This document shows positions 15,894 to 22,190 of a DNA stretch of 35,590 bases, one piece after another; position 1 is the first letter of the stretch; every line of letters starts with the position of its first letter. Source of the DNA: DATBIS01 sp036556805 (GTDB lineage: Bacteria; Actinomycetota; UBA4738; HRBIN12); contig DATBIS010000112.1 of the NCBI GenBank assembly GCA_036556805.1, positions 1 to 35,590 of the forward strand, written 5' to 3'. The position numbers and the translations under genes were made by a program. A model generated the notes under the pieces. That model did not search any database, had not been told where the DNA came from, and saw only the letters and a list, made by a program, of their open reading frames with translations.

Positions 15894-17201
15894 TCAATGG
15901 AACGGGAGGTAGTAGTCGATCTCCCAGGGCGTGACGTCGGTGGTCTCCGGATCCGCGCCCGACGCGAGGTACCGCTCCCACTCCGCGCGCTTGAGGATCG
16001 TGAAGGCCTCCACCATCTCGCGGCCGATCGCGTCGACGAGCTCGTCGTCCTTCGCGAGCGCGTCGAGCGCCGCGTTCAGGTTGTCCGGCACGTGGAGGTC
16101 GGTGTTCGGCGGCTCGCCGACCCGCTGCGCCGGAGGAAGCTCGAGCTCGTGCTCGACGCCGAGCCTCGCGGCGTGCAGGATGGCGGCCGCGGCGAGGTAC
16201 GGGTTCGCGGCCGCGTCGGAGGTGCGCTGCTCGAGTCGCGTCCCCTCGCCGCGCGCCGGCGGGACGCGCACGGTGACGGTGCGGTCGTCGTGGCCCCAGT
16301 TCGCCCAGTAGCCGTTCAGCATGTCGGGTTGCAGGCGCTTGTACGCGTTCACGTGCGGCGCGAGCAGCGCGGCCATCCCGACGTGATGCGCGAGGAGGCC
16401 CGCGATGCAGCGCCGGGCGAGGTCGGACAACCCCTCGGGGTCGTTCGGGTCGTGGAACGCGTTCGAGCCGTCCTCGCGGCGGAACGAGAGGTTCACGTGC
16501 AGGCCGCTCCCACCGCGGTCGCCGAGCGGCCGCCCGAGGAACGTCGCGAGCATGCCGTGCGCCTCGCACACCTCGCGCACCAGCAGCTTGAACAGGAACG
16601 ACTCGTCGGCGGCCGGGATCGCGTCCGCGTACTTGATGTTGACCTCGTACGCGGCGTTGTCGTACTCGCTGCTCCAGCTCTCCACCGGGAACCCGCACGC
16701 GAGCGCGGTGTTCACGACGTCGTCCACGGTGCCGGTGGGATCTACGGCCTTCCCGGTGCCGTACACGCGGTGCGAGGGGACCGCCACCGGTTGCCATCCG
16801 CCGTTCTCGCCGGGCTCGAGCAGGTAGAACTCCAGCTCGAACGCCACCTGCGGCTCGAGGCCGCGCTCGCGCCAGCGTTCGCACGCCTCGCGCAGCACGT
16901 GGCGCGGATCCCAGGGTGCCGGACCGCCGTTCGCCTCGACGTCGGCGATGCCCACGAGCGTGTCGGGCTCCCATCCGTGCCGCAGCGAGTCGCGGTCGAC
17001 GTGGGCCTCGACGTCGTGCAGGCCGACGTCGAACTGGGTGCGGGGGATCGACAGGATCTCCTTGTCGTGGGTGAGCGGATACACCCCGATGCAGAACGCC
17101 GCCATGCCCGTGCTCGCCCAGTCGCCGTACAGGTACTTGCCTCGCTCCAGGCCGTGGATGTCCGGATAGAGCAGGCGCAGCCTCTTGCCGGTCGTGTCCA
17201 A
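15894..17201 (-). CDS. Glutamine-synthetase-family ligase (GlnA-like, possibly gamma-glutamylamide synthetase)
   Basis: This 435-residue protein has the GS fold: the beta-grasp N-terminal part (YPDIHGLERGKYLYGDW), the metal-binding ELE at 122-124, E179 and E186 in SSEYDNAAYEVNIKY, GSGLHVN (H235) and the Glu/ATP region RVPPARGEGTRLEQRTSDAAANPYLA. A TTG start at 17201 is chosen because GGAGGACGAGG lies immediately upstream; no ATG/GTG fits. Housekeeping GlnA has a conserved C-terminal adenylylation loop that I do not see. Relatives such as PuuA, IpuC and GlnA2-4 join glutamate to amines rather than to ammonia. Beside a decarboxylase, an amine or amino acid permease and an aldehyde dehydrogenase, an amine gamma-glutamylation role is attractive but unproven. 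Operon with the SDR; divergent from the P450. Confidence 0.88.
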   Translation of the reverse strand: MDTTGKRLRLLYPDIHGLERGKYLYGDWASTGMAAFCIGVYPLTHDKEILSIPRTQFDVGLHDVEAHVDRDSLRHGWEPDTLVGIADVEANGGPAPWDPRHVLREACERWRERGLEPQVAFELEFYLLEPGENGGWQPVAVPSHRVYGTGKAVDPTGTVDDVVNTALACGFPVESWSSEYDNAAYEVNIKYADAIPAADESFLFKLLVREVCEAHGMLATFLGRPLGDRGGSGLHVNLSFRREDGSNAFHDPNDPEGLSDLARRCIAGLLAHHVGMAALLAPHVNAYKRLQPDMLNGYWANWGHDDRTVTVRVPPARGEGTRLEQRTSDAAANPYLAAAAILHAARLGVEHELELPPAQRVGEPPNTDLHVPDNLNAALDALAKDDELVDAIGREMVEAFTILKRAEWERYLASGADPETTDVTPWEIDYYLPFH

Positions 17202-17233
17202 CCTCGTCCTCCGTCGGTCGTGATCGGTTGCGC

Positions 17234-17246
17234 GCCCGGATCGGGC
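17234..17246. promoter_or_regulatory. Inverted repeat in the GS-like/P450 divergent intergenic region
   Basis: GCCCG and CGGGC flank a GAT centre in the 96-base region between the divergent starts at 17201 (-) and 17298 (+). A TATTTT hexamer on the - strand (17254-17259) could be the -10 box of the GS-like operon, putting the repeat in its early leader. In GC-rich DNA such a short repeat could be chance. Confidence 0.25.
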
Positions 17247-17297
17247 GGCGCCAAAATACCTCGCGCTCACGGGGTCGCGCGAGGGGGGGCACGCTCG

Positions 17298-18473
17298 ATG
17301 ACGATCGGCGAGACCATCGCGCTCGAGGACCTCGAGCGCGACCCGTACCCGATCTACGAGGCGCTCCGGCGGGACGAACCCGCGTCGTGGGTGCCCGCCG
17401 TGCAACTCTGGCTGGTCACGAGGTACGACGACGTACGGGCGATCGACCTCGACCCCGACACGTTCACCGCCGAGACCGATCCGTCGACGCTCAATCGCAC
17501 GATGGGCAAGAACATGCTCGGCTCGGAGGGGCCCGATCAGCAGCGGATCCGCCGCATCACCGAGTCGCCGTTCCGCCCGCGCGACGTCGAGGAGCGCACG
17601 CAGGGCATGATCCCGAAGCTCGCGCACGAGCTCATCGACGGCTTCGTCGAACGCGGCGAGGCCGACCTGTTCCACGAGTACTGCGACCCGATGTCGGTGC
17701 GCTCGCTCCGGTTCATGCTCGGGCTCGACGACGTGCCGTGGCAGGACATCCTCGCGTGGAACCAGGGCATGATGCCCGGGCTCGCGAACTTCGAGGGCGA
17801 CCCCGAGAAGCAGGCGCCGGCCGACCGCGCGAGCGCCGAGCTGGGTGCGGCGATCGAGGGCGTGCTCGACCGGCTCGTGGACGACCCCGACGGTTCCGTG
17901 CTCTCGTGGATGCTCCACTACGATCGCGACGGCGACCGGATGACCCGCGAGGAGATCGTCGCGAACACGAAGCTCATGCTCTCCGGGGGCCTGCAGGAGC
18001 CGAGGGACGTGATCGCGCTCGCCGTGTGGGCGCTGGGCTCGCATCCTGACCAGCTCGAGGCCGTGCGGCACGATCGATCGCTCGTGAGGCCGGCGGTCGA
18101 GGAGACGCTTCGATGGGCGGGTCCCGTCGGGACGTCCACTCGTCAGACGACCCGCGACGTGACGGTCGCGGGCGTCGAGCTCGAACGCGGCGCACTGCTC
18201 GGCGCGGTGCTCGCGTCGGCGAACCGGGACGACGCGCGCTTCCACGACCCGGACCGGTTCGACGTTCGGCGGAAGGAGGGCGCGCACCTCGCGTTCGCGA
18301 TCGGCAACCACTTCTGCCTCGGCGCGTGGTTCGGGCGGCATCTCGCGCGCGTGTCGCTCGAGATACTGCTCGATCGTCTGCCGAACCTTCGTCTCGATCC
18401 CGAGCGTCCGGCGACGCTCGCCGGCTGGGAGTTCCGAGCGCCGGACTCGACCTGGGTCCTCTGGGACCCTTGA
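17298..18473 (+). CDS. Cytochrome P450 with atypical I-helix
   Basis: This 391-residue soluble bacterial P450 has the heme-binding loop FAIGNHFCLG with thiolate C340 and the K-helix EETLR at 268-272. The I-helix segment is SGGLQEPRD (229-237) in place of the usual AG-x-(E/D)-T-T, so the acid-alcohol pair that delivers protons to the iron-oxygen complex is absent. Some actinobacterial P450 families carry this EPRD form, so it may be a subfamily trait rather than damage. The ATG at 17298 has a G-rich stretch at 17281-17289 upstream; an earlier in-frame start would run through the opposite-strand gene. It diverges from the GS-like gene and ends 26 bases before the MetE-like gene. No redox partner is encoded nearby. 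Confidence 0.92.
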   Translation: MTIGETIALEDLERDPYPIYEALRRDEPASWVPAVQLWLVTRYDDVRAIDLDPDTFTAETDPSTLNRTMGKNMLGSEGPDQQRIRRITESPFRPRDVEERTQGMIPKLAHELIDGFVERGEADLFHEYCDPMSVRSLRFMLGLDDVPWQDILAWNQGMMPGLANFEGDPEKQAPADRASAELGAAIEGVLDRLVDDPDGSVLSWMLHYDRDGDRMTREEIVANTKLMLSGGLQEPRDVIALAVWALGSHPDQLEAVRHDRSLVRPAVEETLRWAGPVGTSTRQTTRDVTVAGVELERGALLGAVLASANRDDARFHDPDRFDVRRKEGAHLAFAIGNHFCLGAWFGRHLARVSLEILLDRLPNLRLDPERPATLAGWEFRAPDSTWVLWDP

Positions 18474-18487
18474 GCCGCCACCTCCGC

Positions 18488-18493
18488 TACCCT
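18488..18493 (+). promoter_or_regulatory. Candidate -10 box (TACCCT) for a leaderless MetE-like mRNA
   Basis: TACCCT lies 6 bases before ATG 18500 and there is no ribosome-binding site between. This matches the TANNNT, 6-7 bases, start-codon layout seen at four other genes here. Confidence 0.45.
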
Positions 18494-18499
18494 CCGGCC

Positions 18500-19633
18500 A
18501 TGTCCACCGCTCGCCGCCCCGCACGCGCCGAGGTCGTGGGCTCGCTCCTCCGTCCGCCGGCGCTCCGGCGGGCGATCGAGGCCTTCTACGAGCCGGGCCA
18601 CTCGGCGGCGCTCGCCGAGGAGCGCGCGAAGGACCGGGCCGCGCTCACGGAGCTCGAGGACGAAGCCATCCGCGACGCCGTGCGCCGTCAGGTCGCGTGC
18701 GGCCTCGACGTGGTGACCGACGGCGAGTTCCGCCGCTGGATGTTCATGAACTCGTTCTACGACGCGGTGGCGGGCGTGCGCACGGGCAAGACCGTCACGT
18801 TCCGCAACGACCGCGGCGAGGACGTCGAGCTGAACGTGCACGAGATCGTCGAGCCGCTTCGACGCGTGGACGCACCCGCGGCGCGCGAGGCGGCCTTCCT
18901 CGCGGAGCTCTCGCCGCCCGTCCCGTTCAAGATCACCTTCCCCGCGGCCTCGATCTTCGCGCATCCGTTCACGACGGTCGACGGCGCGTACCCGTCGGTA
19001 GACGCCTTCGTCGACGACGCGATCCGCCTCGAGCGCGAGCTCGTCGCTGGGGCGATCGCGGCCGGCGCGCGAACGATCCAGTTCGACTTCCCGCTGTACC
19101 CGTACCTGTGCGACCCGGCATGGGTCGCGCGCTTCGAAGGCGCCGGGCTCTCGCCTTCGGCGCTCATGGATGCCGCGATCGCGGCAGACTCTGCCGTGCT
19201 CGCCGAGATCCCGCGCGAGGTCACAACTGCGTTGCACATCTGCCGGGGCAACTATCGATCCTCCTGGATGTGCGAGGGCTCGCTCGAACCGTGCGCCGAG
19301 CGGGTCTTCGGCGACCTCCCGTACGACGCGTTCCTCGTCGAATGGGACGACCTCGGCCGTGACGGCGGCTTCGAGCCCGTCCGCCACCTCCGGGAAGGCT
19401 CCACGATGGTGATGGGCATCGTCTCGACGAAGACGCCGGTGCTCGAGGCGGAGGAGGAACTGCTGCGTCGGATGGACGAGGCGGCCGCCCTTGCCGGAGG
19501 GATGGATCGGCTCGCGATCAGCCCGCAGTGCGGGTTCGCCTCGGTGATGGTCGGGAACGAGATCGACGAGGAAACGCAATGGCGGAAGCTCGAGCTCGTC
19601 GGCCGCGTCGCCGAGCGGCTGTACGGCCGCTGA
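18500..19633 (+). CDS. Cobalamin-independent methionine synthase-like protein (MetE C-terminal domain, YxjG/YxjH type)
   Basis: This 377-residue protein corresponds to the catalytic C-terminal barrel of MetE and has the length of B. subtilis YxjG/YxjH. All four zinc ligands are visible: H246 and C248 in LHICRGN, E281 in VEWDD and C344 in SPQCGF. An N-terminal VTDGE block (72-76) is also typical. The family moves a methyl group to homocysteine or a related thiol, or cleaves such compounds. It lacks the N-terminal half that binds the polyglutamated folate in full MetE. The ATG at 18500 follows the P450 by 26 bases. It may use one-carbon groups freed by the GcvT-like proteins at 501-2874, but this is speculation. 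Confidence 0.88.
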   Translation: MSTARRPARAEVVGSLLRPPALRRAIEAFYEPGHSAALAEERAKDRAALTELEDEAIRDAVRRQVACGLDVVTDGEFRRWMFMNSFYDAVAGVRTGKTVTFRNDRGEDVELNVHEIVEPLRRVDAPAAREAAFLAELSPPVPFKITFPAASIFAHPFTTVDGAYPSVDAFVDDAIRLERELVAGAIAAGARTIQFDFPLYPYLCDPAWVARFEGAGLSPSALMDAAIAADSAVLAEIPREVTTALHICRGNYRSSWMCEGSLEPCAERVFGDLPYDAFLVEWDDLGRDGGFEPVRHLREGSTMVMGIVSTKTPVLEAEEELLRRMDEAAALAGGMDRLAISPQCGFASVMVGNEIDEETQWRKLELVGRVAERLYGR

Positions 19634-19654
19634 CCCCGTGGTGGGGAAACTTTG

Positions 19655-19683
19655 TACGCTGATCGTCGTAGGAAGCCTACGAC
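19655..19683 (+). promoter_or_regulatory. Promoter-like box and perfect inverted repeat before the DAHP synthase operon
   Basis: TACGCT (19655-19660) could be a -10 box starting an mRNA near 19667. A perfect 8-base inverted repeat, GTCGTAGG (19665-19672) and CCTACGAC (19676-19683) around AAG, lies over that start site: the place of an operator. Ten bases, TCGTAGGAAG, recur at 19721-19730 just before the gene. A stem in the RNA is the alternative reading. Confidence 0.45.
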
Positions 19684-19732
19684 CAGGCACGCTTGGCACG
19701 ATCGGCGCTCGCCCGCACCATCGTAGGAAGTG

Positions 19733-19759
19733 ATGATCCTAGAAATCCAGGCTGGATGA
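19733..19759 (+). CDS. Possible 8-codon upstream ORF overlapping the DAHP synthase start
   Basis: ATG at 19733 opens a frame encoding MILEIQAG that stops with TGA at 19757-19759, overlapping the ATG of the DAHP synthase as ATGA. AGGAAG lies just upstream, though only 2 bases from the ATG. It holds no Phe, Tyr or Trp codon, so it is not a classic aromatic attenuator. If translated it would couple ribosomes to the main gene. Very short ORFs arise easily by chance. Confidence 0.25.
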   Translation: MILEIQAG

Positions 19760-20568
19760 TCCCGCCCATCGCACAGGCCGACCCGTCGAGCGTCGGCGTC
19801 GTGGTGGCCGGCGTCGGCATCGGCGAGCGGCAGCCGATCCGGGTCATCGCCGGTCCCTGCTCCGTGGAGAGCCCGGAGCAGTTCCGCGAGACCGCCGTCG
19901 CCGTCCAGGCCGCCGGAGCGGCGCTGCTGCGCGGCGGCGCGTTCAAACCTCGGACCTCGCCGTACAGCTTCCAAGGCCTGGGTGAGCGCGGGCTCGCGAT
20001 CATGCGTGAGGTCGCGGACGACCTCGGCATGGGCGTCGTGACCGAGGCGATGTCGGCACAGGAGATCGACGCGATCGCGAGGTACGCCCACATGGTGCAG
20101 ATCGGGGCCAGGAACATGGACAACCGGCCCCTGCTGGAGGCCGCGGCGGCCTCCGGCCTGCCGGTCCTCCTCAAACGAGGCCTCACCGCCACCGTCGAGG
20201 AGGTGCTCGCGGCCGCCGAACTGATCGTCGACCGCGGCAACCACCACGTGGTGATCTGCGAACGAGGGAGCCGCACGTTCGAGCCCTCGACGCGCAACAG
20301 CGTCGACATCGCGGCCATCCCGGAGGTGAAGCTGCGGAGCCGGCTGCCGGTGCTCATCGACCCGTCCCACGGGACCGGTCGCCGGGACCTCGTGACACCG
20401 GTCGCGCTCGCCGGCATCGCGGCGGGTGCCGACGGCGTGATCGTGGAGGTGCATCCTCACCCGGAGGCGGCGCTCTCCGACGGCGACCAGTCGCTCGAGG
20501 CCGCTGCGTTCCCGGCCTTCATGGGGCGGGTGCGCGCGATGGCGCTCGCGGTCGGACGATCCGGATGA
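19756..20568 (+). CDS. aroF: 3-deoxy-7-phosphoheptulonate (DAHP) synthase, catalytic barrel only
   Basis: This 270-residue type I-beta DAHP synthase condenses PEP with erythrose-4-phosphate, the first step to chorismate. The active site is complete: GPCSVE (33-38), KPRTSPY (64-70), QIGARN (115-120), KRG (140-142), DPSHGTG (202-208), EVHP (231-234) and SDGDQSL (241-247). By analogy with the Thermotoga enzyme the metal ligands are C35, H205, E231 and D242. The N-terminal ferredoxin-like regulatory domain of that enzyme is absent; the protein starts almost directly at the barrel. The missing domain is found in the next gene. ATG 19756 is chosen because the upstream extension from TTG 19693 is not family-like; a ribosome-binding site is poor. 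Its stop overlaps the next start (ATGA). KDO8P synthase is the alternative, but the motifs favour DAHP synthase. Confidence 0.9.
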   Translation: MIPPIAQADPSSVGVVVAGVGIGERQPIRVIAGPCSVESPEQFRETAVAVQAAGAALLRGGAFKPRTSPYSFQGLGERGLAIMREVADDLGMGVVTEAMSAQEIDAIARYAHMVQIGARNMDNRPLLEAAAASGLPVLLKRGLTATVEEVLAAAELIVDRGNHHVVICERGSRTFEPSTRNSVDIAAIPEVKLRSRLPVLIDPSHGTGRRDLVTPVALAGIAAGADGVIVEVHPHPEAALSDGDQSLEAAAFPAFMGRVRAMALAVGRSG

Positions 20569-22190
20569 GCCCGGCACGAGTGCTGGTGCTCGACCCGGCG
20601 ATCTCCGACGCCGAGATCGAGGCCGTGCGCTCGGCGGCCGGCTCCCTCGCCGGTGAGCACGTGACGCGCGGGGACACCTGGGCCGTGATGCCGCTCCTGG
20701 ACGGCCAGCATCAGGTCGACCTCGACGCGCTCATAGCCCTGCCGTCCGTGCGCCGGCTCGCGGAGGTCTCCGCGCCGTACCGTCTCGCCAGCCGCGAGCT
20801 GTTCGGCGAAGCGGTTGGGATCGACGTCTCCTTCTCGACCCAAGGTGATCTCGACGCGGTGGGAGCGACCTTCGGCGGCCGTTCCCCCCTCTGCGTCATG
20901 GCGGCATCGCGATGGGCCTCGGGCGGCGAGACGCGGTTCCGCCTGCTCGCGCCGCTGCTCCGTGACGCCGGCTGCGGCGTGTTCCTCGCCGGCGCGATGA
21001 CGTCGTCGGAGGGCGGGGATCCCACCGGGCTCACCGCCGACGCGCTCGGCAGGTACCGGGAGATCGCGCACGACTACGGCGTGGCGCTCGGCGTGGAGGT
21101 GCAGGACCCCGGCCAGCTCGCGACGGCCGTCGGCCTCGTCGACCTCGTGCAGGTCGGGAGCCGCAACATGCAGGACTTCAGCTTGCTGCGGGAGCTGGGC
21201 TCGATGGACCGGCCGGTTCTCTTGCGTCGTGGCGCGGGGTCCACCGTCGAGGAGTTCCTGCTGGCGGCGGAGTACGTGCTCGTGCACGGCAACGGGAAGG
21301 TGATCCTCTGCGAGTCGGGCATCCGCACGTTCGATGCCCTGCGGAAGCCGCGGTTCGAGATCAACGCGATCCCGCTCATCAAGCAGCTGAGCCACCTGCC
21401 GCTCGTCGCCGATCCGTCGCAGACCGCGCCGAGGGCGTCGGCGGTGCCGTCGATGGCGAAGGCGGCGATCGCGGCCGGCGCCGACGGGCTCGTGGTGGAG
21501 GTCGGCACCGAGAACGTCTACGACCCGGAGGGCGTGGCGATCGACATCGAGGCGATGCAGCGGCTCACCGCCGAGCTGCGCCCGATCGCGCGCGCCGTGG
21601 GCCGGACCGTAGGGTCGGCGAGGCCCGAGGGGCAGACGGCGCCCACCGAGCCCGAGACCGTCCTGCACCTCACCGACCGGACGCTCGCGCAGACCATCGA
21701 GACGATCACCGGCATCCCGCCGCATCTCGACGTGGCCGACCAGTGGAAGCTGCCGGCGCCGCACGCGTGGCTGAGCCCGCCGCTCTCCGAGGACGGGGAC
21801 GTCCTCGGAAGGTGCACGGGCTACCGCATGGGGTCGGTACGCCTCTCCTGCAACATCTCCTATGTCGACCTGTCGCGCATCGATCCCACGATCGGCGCCC
21901 TGCTCGAGAACACGCAACTGAACCTGGGCCAGCTCTTCGTCGACCCGAGGATCGAGAAGCTCGCGTTCGAGTTCGGGACCGACGAGACCGCGGGCGAGAT
22001 CGACGAGGTGTTCCGCCGATGCTTCGCGAACGAGCTGCACGACCTCTACCCGTACGTGTGGCGCCGCTATCACGCCACGATCGACGGGGTCGTGACGTTC
22101 ATCGTGATCGAGGCGCTGCCCGTGCCCGTCTGGAAACGGCTCCTGGATCTCGAGCCGCTGCTGTTGTCGGGAGAACGGGGGGACGGATGA
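20565..22190 (+). CDS. Fusion: DAHP-synthase FL regulatory domain + degenerate DAHP synthase barrel + chorismate-lyase-like C-terminal domain
   Basis: This is a 541-residue protein. Residues 1-70 resemble the ferredoxin-like (FL) domain of type I-beta DAHP synthases, with the linker SAPYRLASRELF. Residues 105-345 align with the barrel, but GPCSVE has become MAASRWAS (metal Cys lost), KPRTSP has become MTSSEGG (PEP lysine lost) and DPSHGTG has become DPSQTAP (metal His lost, Q286). QVGSRN, RRG, CESGIRTFD and VEV remain. Ordinary DAHP synthase activity is unlikely. A Pro/Glu-rich linker (352-365) leads to residues 366-535, not seen in DAHP synthases: LTDRTLAQTIETITG, an LNLGQLF segment and VWRRYHATIDGVVTFIVIEA. 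This order recalls the UbiC/DUF98 chorismate lyase fold, but that match is by eye and uncertain. Start and stop overlap both neighbours (ATGA), so the three proteins are made together. Confidence 0.8.
   Translation: MSPARVLVLDPAISDAEIEAVRSAAGSLAGEHVTRGDTWAVMPLLDGQHQVDLDALIALPSVRRLAEVSAPYRLASRELFGEAVGIDVSFSTQGDLDAVGATFGGRSPLCVMAASRWASGGETRFRLLAPLLRDAGCGVFLAGAMTSSEGGDPTGLTADALGRYREIAHDYGVALGVEVQDPGQLATAVGLVDLVQVGSRNMQDFSLLRELGSMDRPVLLRRGAGSTVEEFLLAAEYVLVHGNGKVILCESGIRTFDALRKPRFEINAIPLIKQLSHLPLVADPSQTAPRASAVPSMAKAAIAAGADGLVVEVGTENVYDPEGVAIDIEAMQRLTAELRPIARAVGRTVGSARPEGQTAPTEPETVLHLTDRTLAQTIETITGIPPHLDVADQWKLPAPHAWLSPPLSEDGDVLGRCTGYRMGSVRLSCNISYVDLSRIDPTIGALLENTQLNLGQLFVDPRIEKLAFEFGTDETAGEIDEVFRRCFANELHDLYPYVWRRYHATIDGVVTFIVIEALPVPVWKRLLDLEPLLLSGERGDG

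Noticed and set aside
15561..18473. Apparent fusion of a long N-terminal extension to the P450 at 17298
   Set aside because: The extra sequence is the antisense of the SDR and GS-like genes; P450 similarity and a ribosome-binding site begin at 17298.
17202..18524. Apparent N-terminal extension of the GS-like protein on the - strand
   Set aside because: It is the antisense of the P450 gene; TTG 17201 has a strong ribosome-binding site and gives a normal GS length.
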